A DNA stretch of 64,000 nt from Acetivibrio mesophilus (GCF_004102745.1 NZ_RLII01000007.1:1-64000); one strand, 5' to 3'. Shown: positions 47,205 through 56,592, counted from the first letter of the stretch. Numbers and translations are program-made. The notes: a model not told the origin generated them from the sequence alone.

Positions 47205-48287
47205 ATGGAGATTAGAGCTATTGAATCATTAAAAGAATACAAAAAGTTTTATGACCAGGTTTATGCAAAAGACAATAATTTTAAAGACAACAAAACAGAC
47301 ATCTTGCCAATAGTTTGCAGAAAAAATTCTGCCTTTTACAAAAGATCAATTCAAAAAATGGTTGGGGTTTTCGAGGATGGTAAGACTATATGTCAGTGTG
47401 TTTTAATAATTCACAGCGAATATAAAGAAGTTGTTTTTATGGCTTTTTTTGAGGCCCTTCCCCAAAAATATGAAGGGGTAAAAATGTTAATTGATTATGC
47501 TATAGAATTTGGGAAGAGGAATGGCTGCAGAAAAATTATTGCCGGAATTGAGGGCCATCCCAACAACTCTATTGGTTTTTCAGTCGCCAATGCAACACCG
47601 CCATCTTTTGGGGAGTGTTATACTCCAAGCTATTATGTAGACTACTTCAAGGATTTCGATAAAATAGATATGGTTAGTTTTGCCGGAGATTATGCCGAAG
47701 TTAGGGCTGCTGTTGATAAGGACTACAAAAGATTTAAAGATGTTTTTAGTGAATTTGATATTGAGTATGGGGACTTTTCTTTAAAGGGATTTAAAAAAAC
47801 AATGAAAATATATACCGATTTGAGTAATGATATCTTTGTAGATCATAGGGATGTTTTTTACCGAAATTATGAAGAAGACTATGAGTTGTTTTTGTCCATG
47901 AGACCTATACTAAAAAATGAGAACTTAATTTTCGCAAAAAAAGGAAGTAGATATGTGGGATTATCTTTTTGGTATCCTGATTTAAATGAGCTTACAGGTA
48001 TTCATAAAAGATTTGGGCTAAAAGAACTTATAAAGTATAAGCTTCTAGGCCAAATTCCACGCAAAATGAAAATGGTTGAGATTGGCGTTTTACCCGAATA
48101 CCAAAATAAAGGACTTATTCTTTTACTGTTTAGAAATGCTATTGAACTTGCTGCAAAGAAATATCCTAATTCCGAAAAGGTTATAAGTAGCTGGATTTTA
48201 TCCGAAAATAAGAAGTCTGTGCTTCTTACCAGAAGGTATACGAAGGATTTATACAAGGAGTACGTATATTATGAAAAAAATATTTGA
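47205..48287 (+). CDS. GNAT-like acetyltransferase-fold protein
   Basis: The 360-residue protein looks like two GNAT-type halves. The first (about 20-150) is degenerate. The second (about 205-340) has the acceptor-site strand MKMVEIGVLPEYQNKGLILL, which resembles the acyl-CoA-binding V.P.YQ.KG..L.L motif. No signal peptide or membrane segment is seen. It may transfer an acyl or aminoacyl group to the product of the radical SAM enzymes. TAGGAG precedes the ATG. Its last 17 bases overlap the next gene, which suggests translational coupling. Confidence 0.65.
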   Translation: MEIRAIESLKEYKKFYDQVYAKDNNFKDNKTDILPIVCRKNSAFYKRSIQKMVGVFEDGKTICQCVLIIHSEYKEVVFMAFFEALPQKYEGVKMLIDYAIEFGKRNGCRKIIAGIEGHPNNSIGFSVANATPPSFGECYTPSYYVDYFKDFDKIDMVSFAGDYAEVRAAVDKDYKRFKDVFSEFDIEYGDFSLKGFKKTMKIYTDLSNDIFVDHRDVFYRNYEEDYELFLSMRPILKNENLIFAKKGSRYVGLSFWYPDLNELTGIHKRFGLKELIKYKLLGQIPRKMKMVEIGVLPEYQNKGLILLLFRNAIELAAKKYPNSEKVISSWILSENKKSVLLTRRYTKDLYKEYVYYEKNI

Positions 48288-49245
48288 GGGAGAAATATTC
48301 GAAGAATGCCCTGAAGGCTGGGGACAAAGGCTTGATACCCACAGATGGCTTGGGGAAGATGTCTTGAGAGCTTCAAAATATAGAGATACTCCTTTTAGGT
48401 TTGTTGTTCATAAAAAATATGTATGTTGTGAGTACACAAAAAACATCAACTTATTTACTTTTGGTAGGCTGAATTTTACAATACCGGTGACCTTTGTGGC
48501 CATGCCCTTTTCCATTGACGAGCCGGGATTTTCCGGAGATATTAATGCGTTGATAGATGATTATAGGAGACGCAAAGGGTTTTTTTTATTGCTAAACTTA
48601 AAAAGTGTTGACTCTATCGGTAAAAGGTATCCAAAAGGCAATACCCTTTTTACATGTATTTTTGAAAATAAATTTAAAAGTTTTGATGAGTATCTTTTGA
48701 GCTTACGGAGCAATTACCGCAGGAGAATCAGCATTGCTCAAAAGAGAGGCAAGGCCCTTATTATAAGAAAGATTGACAGTGAAGAGTTTAATGATGAATT
48801 ACATAAGCTTTATTTAAATGTATTGGGAAATTCCAAATATCCTTTAGAAACTCTGGATAAAGGGTTTTTTCAAACAATAAACAGCGATATACATGTTTTT
48901 TATAAGGATGAAAAGCCAGTGGCATTTATATCTACAAAAAGGGTTGATAACACGCTGCATTTCCTTTTGGGGGGAATGGATTATACAGTACTAAAGGAAT
49001 TGGATTTATATTATAATATGCTTTTACATATAGTTAAACTTGGAATTGAGCAAAAATTTAAAAAAATCAATTTCGGACAAACAGGCGAAATTTCAAAATT
49101 GCGAATTGGATGTACCTTTGAAAAGAGGTATATGGTGGCAGTTATAAGCAATGGTTTTTTGAATAGCATTATTAGGCTTTTAAAGCCTTTTATTGAATAT
49201 AGGTTTCCGGAGCAAAACAATAGGGTATTTAAATCTTTTACTTAA
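48271..49245 (+). CDS. GNAT/FemAB-like (BioF2-type) acyltransferase
   Basis: The 324-residue protein resembles the GNAT-fold proteins related to FemAB aminoacyl transferases and the CelD/BioF2 group. SFDEYLLSLRSNYRRRIS is the typical arrangement (FDEYL..L....R..I), and LYYNMLLHIVKLGIEQKFKK and INFGQTGEISKLRIGC match the family's C-terminal half. Such proteins join amino acids or acyl groups to cell-wall or polysaccharide precursors. AAGGAG lies about ten bases before the ATG, inside the end of the preceding gene. Confidence 0.65.
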   Translation: MKKIFEGEIFEECPEGWGQRLDTHRWLGEDVLRASKYRDTPFRFVVHKKYVCCEYTKNINLFTFGRLNFTIPVTFVAMPFSIDEPGFSGDINALIDDYRRRKGFFLLLNLKSVDSIGKRYPKGNTLFTCIFENKFKSFDEYLLSLRSNYRRRISIAQKRGKALIIRKIDSEEFNDELHKLYLNVLGNSKYPLETLDKGFFQTINSDIHVFYKDEKPVAFISTKRVDNTLHFLLGGMDYTVLKELDLYYNMLLHIVKLGIEQKFKKINFGQTGEISKLRIGCTFEKRYMVAVISNGFLNSIIRLLKPFIEYRFPEQNNRVFKSFT

Positions 49246-49377
49246 AATAAAATCAATGTCATTATGTTAATAATATTTATAGCAATTATATGTTATTTGC
49301 TCATAGCGCTCAATAACGGTTCTATTCTAACTAAGCGGTGGAAATATTGATATTACGGCAGATGCTGATGGGATTAT

Positions 49378-49401
49378 AGAAGTCGGGATACCCCGACTTC
49401 T
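49378..49401. terminator. Bidirectional hairpin between convergent genes
   Basis: AGAAGTCGGG/CCCGACTTCT, a perfect 10-bp stem with loop ATAC, lies between the acyltransferase and methyltransferase 3' ends. Confidence 0.75.
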
Positions 49402-49442
49402 ATTAAATTCGAGAAAACTTGTATTTTATGTTTTAACATCAT

Positions 49443-50318
49443 TTATTTAAATCCGATAATGTTTATTATTGTAAATGGTACAAACAGCGGAGCATCTCCG
49501 ATTTTTAGCTTTGTTGTCATAGAACTCAGCTTATGCATACCCATCTTAGATAAAAATACAGCAATAGGCCAAGCATGTGAAGAAATAAATATCTCAGTAT
49601 TTTTAAAGCCATTTTGCTTCATTAGCCGTGATATTGAGTTGTGATTATATAAGCAAACATGTTCTGGAGGGATAAAAAACGGCCATTTTTTCCCTAATAC
49701 TTTATACCACATTCCGCCTATAAATGGAGTGGAAATAACTAAAGAGCCCTTTGGGGTCATGTAGTTATGTATTTCCTGGATAAATGTATTTGGATTATAA
49801 ACATGTTCAAGTACGCTGAAATTTATTACGCAGTCAAATTTAGTAGTCGTATCTTCAGGTATTGCTTCAAGTCCGCCGCAATAAACATCGTCTGCAAACT
49901 TTTTTGCATGATTGACAGCTTCTTTGGAAAAATCCGTACCAATCCTATAATCAAAAAAATCTTTTGCTTCATCCAATAGAAAACCGAAACCGCAACCAAT
50001 TTCTAGGAGTTTCCCACCAGTTACATTTCTTTTGCGCAATTCTTTCATATACTTAGAAAAAGTACTGCGTAATGCCTTTTCCTGTATCTCATACCCCGTC
50101 CCGGCACTATATTCCGTATAGAAACTGTCTTGTGCGTAATATGACAATAATGACTCTTCATTAAGCCTAGGGTTCAAATATACCAGATCACAATTATTAC
50201 ATCTGTTGTATTTGTATGAATTTATTTCATAGACTAAGCTACTGGATTCATTATTACATAAAGGACACGATGTGTTTTCAAAAGAATCCGTGTTAGGGAG
50301 GTATTCTTTAGATGATAT
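49443..50318 (-). CDS. Class I SAM methyltransferase with N-terminal zinc ribbon; start unclear
   Basis: The core is a Rossmann methyltransferase with LLEIGCGFGFLLDEAKDF (SAM-binding), CVINFSVLEHVYNP and PKGSLVISTPF. A conventional TTG start at 50177 would give only 244 residues. The same frame continues upstream and encodes CPLCNNE and YNRCNNCDLVYLNPRL, the four-cysteine zinc ribbon typical of this family, so the protein really begins earlier. No ATG, GTG or TTG exists in frame before the stop at 50334. Either an AUA at 50318, eight bases after GGCGGTG, is used, or a 2-base AT slippage broke a GTG start at 50329. It is convergent with the radical SAM operon and may modify its product. Confidence 0.7.
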   Translation of the reverse strand: MSSKEYLPNTDSFENTSCPLCNNESSSLVYEINSYKYNRCNNCDLVYLNPRLNEESLLSYYAQDSFYTEYSAGTGYEIQEKALRSTFSKYMKELRKRNVTGGKLLEIGCGFGFLLDEAKDFFDYRIGTDFSKEAVNHAKKFADDVYCGGLEAIPEDTTTKFDCVINFSVLEHVYNPNTFIQEIHNYMTPKGSLVISTPFIGGMWYKVLGKKWPFFIPPEHVCLYNHNSISRLMKQNGFKNTEIFISSHAWPIAVFLSKMGMHKLSSMTTKLKIGDAPLFVPFTIINIIGFK

Positions 50319-50601
50319 ATTATTTTCACCGCCTTAAATAATTTCTTATTAACACTCAAACTAATCAATAAAGTCCTATACTAAAATGAAAAATAGAACA
50401 ATATAAAAAGTAATTATTAAGTAATAAATACAACATATAAGAAGATAACAGAGGCCTATAGCTATTAAGTTTAACAAATAGTAGTATAAGCACCTATATT
50501 ATCAATTATACTTTATTTTTACTTTAAAAGTCAAATCTTCTTATTAACCTTTTTAAAATGCTAATTTAGTTATTAACTAATGGTTTTTCATAGTATTGTA
50601 A

Positions 50602-50629
50602 TTGAAAGTCTTGACATGTTTGATATAAT
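50602..50629 (+). promoter_or_regulatory. Promoter upstream of the gtrA-like operon
   Basis: TTGAAA (50602-50607), a 16-base spacer and TATAAT (50624-50629). It would give an untranslated leader of about 240 bases. Confidence 0.6.
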
Positions 50630-50797
50630 ACTTCTTTGTCTTTTTCAACCATTCAAAACAGCAAAGAACCTCGGGAATAGGAATTTTATTGGTAAGAGGC
50701 GAAGAGGAGCGCCTTAGGCATATAACTTAATAAGCAAGCGTTAATTTAAGCAGCTATTGAATTTTTTAATTTGATTTATTATCTATTAATTGCTATA

Positions 50798-50849
50798 ATT
50801 AAACTAAAGCGGATGTTATTAAACTAAAGTTAATCTTATTAAACCAAAT
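50798..50849 (+). repeat. Three direct repeats with 20-bp period before gtrA
   Basis: ATTAAACTAAAG at 50798-50809 and 50818-50829, and ATTAAACCAAAT at 50838-50849. The period is about two helical turns, so a protein could bind all three on one face. Confidence 0.6.
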
Positions 50850-50876
50850 TCAATTTTATGGTACTTGGGGGAGTTT

Positions 50877-51395
50877 ATGTTAATAAACAATTTGTTGGAC
50901 AGGCTTAAAAAGTACAAGTTCTTTTCTGAACTATTGACCCCTGAAGCCTTTTCTCAAATGAAGAGATACGTAATTACGGGTTTCACAGGTTTTGCAATTG
51001 AATACTTGCTGTTTTACACATTTAATAATTTTGTTTTTAAAAGATTTTTTCCAGGAGGATATTCTTTTGTAAAGGGTATTGCAGAGAGTTTGTTTAATTA
51101 TGACTTGAAAGGCTATACATATAGTTATTTGCTGGCAAATGCTATTGCCTATGTCGTTGTGTTCTGGTTTAATTTTCTTGTCAACAGGATTTGGTCCTTC
51201 AAATCGAAAGTCAATATCTTCAAACAATTAAAACAGTATGCTGTCCTGTTTATCTTTAATTTGATTGCTACTAGTACGTTGCTATACGTATTAAGCGATA
51301 AAATTGGTATTATGCCGGAGCTTTCTAAGATTTTGGTTATGGGTTCGGTAGTATGCTGGAATTTTGTCATTTACAAGAAGATTATTTATAAATAA
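50877..51395 (+). CDS. GtrA-family membrane protein
   Basis: GtrA-like proteins are small four-helix membrane proteins thought to flip polyprenyl-linked sugars or to help export them. The 172-residue protein has four membrane segments and the family marks RYVITGFTGFAIEYLLFYTF, FWFNFLVNRIWSFKSK and VVCWNFVIYKKIIYK. The ATG at 50877 follows GGGGGAG closely. An in-frame TTG four codons earlier is less likely. It is the first gene of the five-gene envelope operon. Confidence 0.88.
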   Translation: MLINNLLDRLKKYKFFSELLTPEAFSQMKRYVITGFTGFAIEYLLFYTFNNFVFKRFFPGGYSFVKGIAESLFNYDLKGYTYSYLLANAIAYVVVFWFNFLVNRIWSFKSKVNIFKQLKQYAVLFIFNLIATSTLLYVLSDKIGIMPELSKILVMGSVVCWNFVIYKKIIYK

Positions 51396-51445
51396 GGAGA
51401 AAGCGGATTCATTTAAAAGCAGTTTGACTAAGGAGTGAAGATTAA

Positions 51446-53788
51446 ATGCTTGGACTTTTATATATTGCAGTTGCATGGATAAGTGGGTATATTATTTTAA
51501 AACAATTGCTGCCTTCTGTATTTGATTTTACGAAGTCTTTGTCACTAACGGGAAAACAGGTGAAGTTGCCGGCGTGGATGGTCACAATTCCTTCATCATT
51601 TTTAGTCGGGACACTTTTAGTCACATGGACTACATATATAAGTGCCTATTTATTAAGAACATCCGGTAAACCGATGTTGTTTGGTAATATAGTTGCCCTT
51701 ATACTTTTTTCGTTTATTATTGTCTTATATATTACTAAGAACCAAAAAGAGGTTGCAACATTCTTTAAATCAATAATTCCCGGGATAAAAAGCAGTTCGT
51801 TTCTGAAGAATAATATCATTGAAATCGCATATGTTTTGGCTTTTTTGGGTATTTGGGCATTCTTTATGATTGGATCTTTTTACATAAAAGATGGTGTAAT
51901 TAAAATTGGACACTCTGTAGTAAGTGACTTTTCACCTCACCTTGCAGTAATCAGATCTTTTTCCTATGGCTTTAACTTTCCCACAGAATACCCTCATTTT
52001 GCAGATGGCAATATTAGATATCATTTTATGTTTATGTTTTTGGCAGGGAATCTGGAGTTTTTAGGACTACGACTTGATTGGGCCTTTAATCTTCCTGCCA
52101 TATTATCGATTGTTTCATTTTTGATGTTGCTTTATTCATTTACCGTATTACTGCTCGGCGAAAAAATAATCGGGGTTATAACCGGTGTGTTGTTCTTTTT
52201 CAGAAGTTCCTTTGCATTCTTTACATTTATAACAGGAAAACCCTCGGCAATGGAAGCCTTAAAAGGGTTAAAAAGTATGAGGGAACATATTGGTAATACG
52301 CAACATGAAGAGTGGGGACTTTATTCTCAGAAAGTGTATGTAAATCAGCGGCATCTGCCTTTTGCATTAGGCATTATGATGCTTGTTTTGATAGTGGTTC
52401 TTCCTCTGTTTATTAAGATGATGACAAGTATTAGCGAGCTTTATAAAAGAAGAACGCAAAAATCGGATGAAAATCAAGAGAACGAGAGCTTTTGGAAGTT
52501 GTATATTAAGGAGTTTGTTGGCAGCAAAAGTGCGTGGGTTCCAAAGAGCATATTTACATCTGTAGTGATCGGAATCCTTCTTGGACTCACAAGTTTTTGG
52601 AATGGTGCGGTGGTTATAGCAGCACTTTCGATACTTTTTGTTATGGCTATTTTCTCAAAACACAGACTGCAGTATCTAATCATAGCATTAATCACTGTTG
52701 CATTAGCTTATTTACAGACGCATTTTTTTGTCAGAAGTGGTGGCTCAGTGGTATCACCCAGCATCTATATTGGTTTTCTCGCAAATACCAACGGATTGCA
52801 GCAAGATTTATCGCAGTACTTTGCGGCTAATGGTTTCGTGGCAACGCTGCAGCACCTATTTAAGTTAATTCCTTATGTTGCAGGCTTTTATATTGAGCTT
52901 CTTGGAATTCTTCCTTTTATTGTAGCTATATGCTTGCTTCCCCGTAATGGCAAGTATAAATATCATATAAACCTATTGTTTATAGCAGCTACACAGATTA
53001 TTGGCTATTTTTTCATAAAGTACAAGATAGAAAATGATGATAGAATTGTAAATAAAGGGCTTTTCATTGGATTGACATTATTTGCTATGATGTTAGTAAT
53101 ATTTGCCAGTATAGCATATACGTCCTATAGCAATTCCAAAACTCCTCGGGGAATAAGGGCACTAATACTGGCATTTAGCGCTCCAATTATCCTTGCAAGC
53201 ACTGTCAAACTAACACTGGGCATTGATATCAACCATAAATATGTGATTATTGGTTCTATACTTATAAATATTTTTGTGGCGGCATTAATATTCTTTCTGT
53301 TCAAAGCCAAGAAACCTCTTGCTACCTTTGCAGCCGTATTTATTTCTATAGTAATTACTGTTACGGGTTTTGCTGATGTAGTGTCACTTTATGTGCTTAA
53401 TAGTTTGTCCGTCGATGTCCGTTGTGATGACCCTTTACTGGTTAAGGTAAAAAATGAGACTGGAAAAGATGAAATTTTCCTGACGGATGATTACCACCTT
53501 CACACAATACTGCTGGCAGGAAGAAAGATATATTGCGGTTGGCCGTATTTCACGTTGTATGCAGGCTATGACTGGGATCTAAGAAATGAAATAAGAAAAA
53601 GAATTTTTACTGCTTCTGATGAAATTACTCTTAGGGAACTTGTGAATGAGAACGATATTAGCTATATTGTTATTGATAACGGAGTCAGAAATTCTAAGGG
53701 TTATGCTGTGAATGAGGAACTGATAAGAAATACCTTCGACGTTTTCTACGACGATGGTTATGATGTTGTTATTTACAAAACATATTAG
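51446..53788 (+). CDS. Polytopic membrane protein, GT-C glycosyltransferase-like
   Basis: This 780-residue protein has about 14 or more membrane helices. An early loop holds acidic and aromatic residues (SDFSPHLAVIRSFSYGFNFP, YPHFADGNIRYHFMF) like the catalytic loop of GT-C or DUF2298-type transferases. A soluble C-terminal region of about 90 residues has FLTDDYHLHTILLAGRKIYC and ENDISYIVIDNGV, which resembles the end of bacterial mannosyltransferase-like proteins. The donor is probably a polyprenyl-phosphate sugar. AAGGAG lies before the ATG. It is 50 bases from gtrA. Confidence 0.7.
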   Translation: MLGLLYIAVAWISGYIILKQLLPSVFDFTKSLSLTGKQVKLPAWMVTIPSSFLVGTLLVTWTTYISAYLLRTSGKPMLFGNIVALILFSFIIVLYITKNQKEVATFFKSIIPGIKSSSFLKNNIIEIAYVLAFLGIWAFFMIGSFYIKDGVIKIGHSVVSDFSPHLAVIRSFSYGFNFPTEYPHFADGNIRYHFMFMFLAGNLEFLGLRLDWAFNLPAILSIVSFLMLLYSFTVLLLGEKIIGVITGVLFFFRSSFAFFTFITGKPSAMEALKGLKSMREHIGNTQHEEWGLYSQKVYVNQRHLPFALGIMMLVLIVVLPLFIKMMTSISELYKRRTQKSDENQENESFWKLYIKEFVGSKSAWVPKSIFTSVVIGILLGLTSFWNGAVVIAALSILFVMAIFSKHRLQYLIIALITVALAYLQTHFFVRSGGSVVSPSIYIGFLANTNGLQQDLSQYFAANGFVATLQHLFKLIPYVAGFYIELLGILPFIVAICLLPRNGKYKYHINLLFIAATQIIGYFFIKYKIENDDRIVNKGLFIGLTLFAMMLVIFASIAYTSYSNSKTPRGIRALILAFSAPIILASTVKLTLGIDINHKYVIIGSILINIFVAALIFFLFKAKKPLATFAAVFISIVITVTGFADVVSLYVLNSLSVDVRCDDPLLVKVKNETGKDEIFLTDDYHLHTILLAGRKIYCGWPYFTLYAGYDWDLRNEIRKRIFTASDEITLRELVNENDISYIVIDNGVRNSKGYAVNEELIRNTFDVFYDDGYDVVIYKTY

Positions 53789-53911
53789 ATTTGCTATAGT
53801 CATATTTGATTAAGACATAGATTTGGTTTGCTTAAGATGTACATGGTTTGTAGGCTACTATGCTATGGATTATTATATTAATATTAATTATATAAGGTGG
53901 GTTTTCTGGCT

Positions 53912-55264
53912 ATGGGTAATACTAAAAAAAAGAATGCAAAAAAAAGAAGTTGGTTTTCCGAGGTGGAAAAACCAGTATCTCAAAATGTGCTCATAATTGC
54001 TGGAGCAGCTATAATATTAATAAGACTGCTTCTTACCTTGATTCCAAGCTATCGGGTGGATATGGGAGGATACAGGGCATGGAGTTTGTATCTTGCTGAA
54101 AAAGGTCCGAAGGGCCTGTATGAAACTTTTCACATCGTGTATGCACCGGCGTACATGTATTTGCTATGGATCACGGGGATAATAGTTAAAACGTTTTCAC
54201 TTAATGCCGCTGCTCATGCTTACTTGATAAAATTATGGGCCGTTGCTTCGGAATTGATAGGTGGTTACCTGATTTATAAAATAGGGAAAAAGTACGGAAA
54301 AGAGAGGCTTGGATTTATTCTGGGAGTAGTATACGCACTTAACCCGGGAGTTTTCTTCAATTCCTCGATTTGGGGTCAATTTGATTCAATACCTGCAACG
54401 TTGCTTGTGGGGATGATATATGCCTTTAGTAAAAATCGTAAAATGACTGCGGTAGTATTGTATTCCTTTGCTATACTGACCAAGCCCCAAAGTGCACTTC
54501 TTACTCCGCTGGGAATACTATTTTTCAAAGATTTGTTTGACTTTTCCAAAATTACTAAAGAAAAGATTATTAAAAGTATTAAGGATACATTGGTGGCTAT
54601 CTGCATAGGGTTATCATGTTATTTTATTGTTATTAATCCCTTTTATTATCACATGGAGCTCTATGAACAAATGAAGAGTACCTCCGTTGTAAAAGATTTT
54701 ATAGCAGAGACAGTTGATTATTTCTGCTGGATGCCCAATTTGTACTTAACGAGTGTTCAGGATTACCCGTATGCTACTGCCAATGCCTTTAATCTATGGA
54801 CGCTTCTAGGCGGACAACCGATAATGGACTCAAACATATTCTTTATATTATCATATAATGCATGGGGAACTATACTGTTTTTAATTTCTATAGTTATAGC
54901 TTTCGTGTATTTGCTGAAAAACAGAAAAAGCGATTTTGCAATGTATTTTTCAGCCTTCTTTATTATGGCGAGTGCTTTTACCTTCATGACGAAAATGCAT
55001 GAAAGATACCTACTTCCAGCCATAATTTTCCTGACGATTAGTGTTCTGTGGAAGAAGTGGATGGCAATACCTTTGGCAGTTCTGAGTATATGTGTTACTG
55101 CAAATCACTGGTATATATATTACTTGTCATGGAAGGATGTTGTTTGGCTGGGGAATTATGATCCTGTTGCCATGCCCTTTGCGTTTTTAACCGTATTGTT
55201 GGTTGTATTCTCAGGAGGATTTATTATAAAAGACATTTTACCTTCTAAGAAAGTCAAAGGTTGA
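53912..55264 (+). CDS. GT-C family polyprenyl-phosphate-sugar transferase-like protein
   Basis: The 450-residue protein has a basic cytoplasmic N-terminus (KKKNAKKRSW), about 11 membrane helices, and the GT-C style first loop YRVDMGGYRAWSLYLAEKG with acidic residues. LNPGVFFNSSIWGQFDSIPA is also typical of GT39/GT87-type transferases. It probably uses a polyprenyl-linked sugar on the outer face of the membrane. AAGGTGGG lies upstream; the GTG at 53897 is an alternative start inside that site. It is downstream of the 780-residue protein in the same operon. Confidence 0.75.
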   Translation: MGNTKKKNAKKRSWFSEVEKPVSQNVLIIAGAAIILIRLLLTLIPSYRVDMGGYRAWSLYLAEKGPKGLYETFHIVYAPAYMYLLWITGIIVKTFSLNAAAHAYLIKLWAVASELIGGYLIYKIGKKYGKERLGFILGVVYALNPGVFFNSSIWGQFDSIPATLLVGMIYAFSKNRKMTAVVLYSFAILTKPQSALLTPLGILFFKDLFDFSKITKEKIIKSIKDTLVAICIGLSCYFIVINPFYYHMELYEQMKSTSVVKDFIAETVDYFCWMPNLYLTSVQDYPYATANAFNLWTLLGGQPIMDSNIFFILSYNAWGTILFLISIVIAFVYLLKNRKSDFAMYFSAFFIMASAFTFMTKMHERYLLPAIIFLTISVLWKKWMAIPLAVLSICVTANHWYIYYLSWKDVVWLGNYDPVAMPFAFLTVLLVVFSGGFIIKDILPSKKVKG

Positions 55265-55302
55265 CGATTGTTAGCTCATATTAAAAGGAGAGACAAGGAA
55301 TT

Positions 55303-56592
55303 ATGAATATATGTATTGTAGGCGCAGGAGCCACAGGACTCGTTGCAGCAAATGAACTTGTTAAGAAAGGTCATAAAGTTTCTGTATTTGAAGAGGAGAA
55401 TCAACATGGAGGTTTAGTAAATACTTTAGAGGTTGGCAATGAAAAACTGGAAGTATTTTATCACCATATATTTACGAATGATGTAGAAATAATTAAGCTG
55501 ATTGAAGAGTTAGAGCTGTCTTCTGAGCTTATGTGGCTCGAACCAAAGAACTCCATATATATTAACCGAAAGCTTTATCCTTTTACTTCCCCAGTGGATT
55601 TATTGCTCTTTAAAGAGCTTTCATTTATTGATAGGATAAGGATGGGGTTGCTTGTTTTTAAAGCGAAGTTTATAAAAGACTGGAGTCAATTAGAGAATAT
55701 GAGCTCTAAAGACTGGATAATCAAAAATGCAGGTAAGAATGTATATGAAAAGGTCTGGGGACCACTACTTAGTTCAAAGTTTGATTATGATGCCGATGAT
55801 ATTTCGGGTACTTGGATATGGAATAAATTCAAGTTGAGGGGCTCAACAAGGGGAAAAAATATTAACAAGGAACTATTGGGTTATATGAAAGGAAGCTTCG
55901 GGCTAATATACGATAAATTGGCAGAGAAGATAATCAATGCCGGTGGTCAAATAAATTACTCAAGCCCAGTGGATAGGATTGAACCCCAAAAAGATAAAAC
56001 CCTGAATGTCCATAGCAACGGCAAAGTATATAATTTTGACAGGGTTATTGTTACGACTTCGCCGGAGATTCTTAGCAAAATGAATGTTCCTTTCCCGAAA
56101 GAGTATAGTGAGAAGCTTTCAAAAGTAAAGTACAAAGCTAATATTTGTATGGTTTTAGAACTTTCGGAGAAATTATCGGATTACTATTGGACTACAATTG
56201 CAGAGAAGGATTTTCCCTTTGTGCTGTTAATAGAACACACCAATCTAGTTACCGAGAATGACTATAAGTCACATATTATTTATCTTTCCAGGTATCTAGA
56301 CAGAAAGAATGAGATGTATTCATTAAGCGATGATGAAATTCAGAAAGAGTTTATTAAATACTTAAAAATCATGTTCCCCAATTGGGATGAATCAAAGATA
56401 AAGAGAGTGTATATTAATCGGACAAGCTATTCACAGCCGGTTGTTGTACAGCAATACTCGAAAATTTTACCTGAAATTGATACTCCTGTGGAGAACCTGT
56501 ATTTAGCAAGTATGGCTCAGATATATCCGGAAGATAGAGGACAGAATTATTCTGTAAGGCTTGGAAAACAAGTGGCGGATATGATTAAATAG
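55303..56592 (+). CDS. NAD(P)/FAD-dependent oxidoreductase (amine-oxidase/UGM-like)
   Basis: The 429-residue protein starts MNICIVGAGATGLVAANEL, the dinucleotide-binding fold, with VSVFEEENQHGGLV after it. Its C-terminus, NLYLASMAQIYPEDRGQNYS, is the flavin-binding end. It resembles the protoporphyrinogen-oxidase-like or UDP-galactopyranose-mutase-like group often found in glycan gene clusters. Loss of UGM-specific residues cannot be judged here. The substrate may be a nucleotide sugar or polyprenyl-linked sugar. AAAGGAGAGACAAGGA precedes the ATG. Gap to the upstream gene is 38 bases. Confidence 0.8.
   Translation: MNICIVGAGATGLVAANELVKKGHKVSVFEEENQHGGLVNTLEVGNEKLEVFYHHIFTNDVEIIKLIEELELSSELMWLEPKNSIYINRKLYPFTSPVDLLLFKELSFIDRIRMGLLVFKAKFIKDWSQLENMSSKDWIIKNAGKNVYEKVWGPLLSSKFDYDADDISGTWIWNKFKLRGSTRGKNINKELLGYMKGSFGLIYDKLAEKIINAGGQINYSSPVDRIEPQKDKTLNVHSNGKVYNFDRVIVTTSPEILSKMNVPFPKEYSEKLSKVKYKANICMVLELSEKLSDYYWTTIAEKDFPFVLLIEHTNLVTENDYKSHIIYLSRYLDRKNEMYSLSDDEIQKEFIKYLKIMFPNWDESKIKRVYINRTSYSQPVVVQQYSKILPEIDTPVENLYLASMAQIYPEDRGQNYSVRLGKQVADMIK

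Larger units (their letters stand above)
50319..50876. other. Intergenic region upstream of the envelope operon
   Basis: About 560 bases, very AT-rich. It contains the promoter at 50602-50629, a small AGGCG/CGCCT hairpin near 50697-50714, and three 12-base direct repeats just before gtrA (separate entries). No reading frame is credible. Confidence 0.35.

Noticed and set aside
44406-49442. RiPP precursor peptide for the radical SAM island
   Set aside because: The gaps 44406-44561 and 49246-49442 were read in all frames. No short frame with a start, a binding site and a core-like sequence was found.
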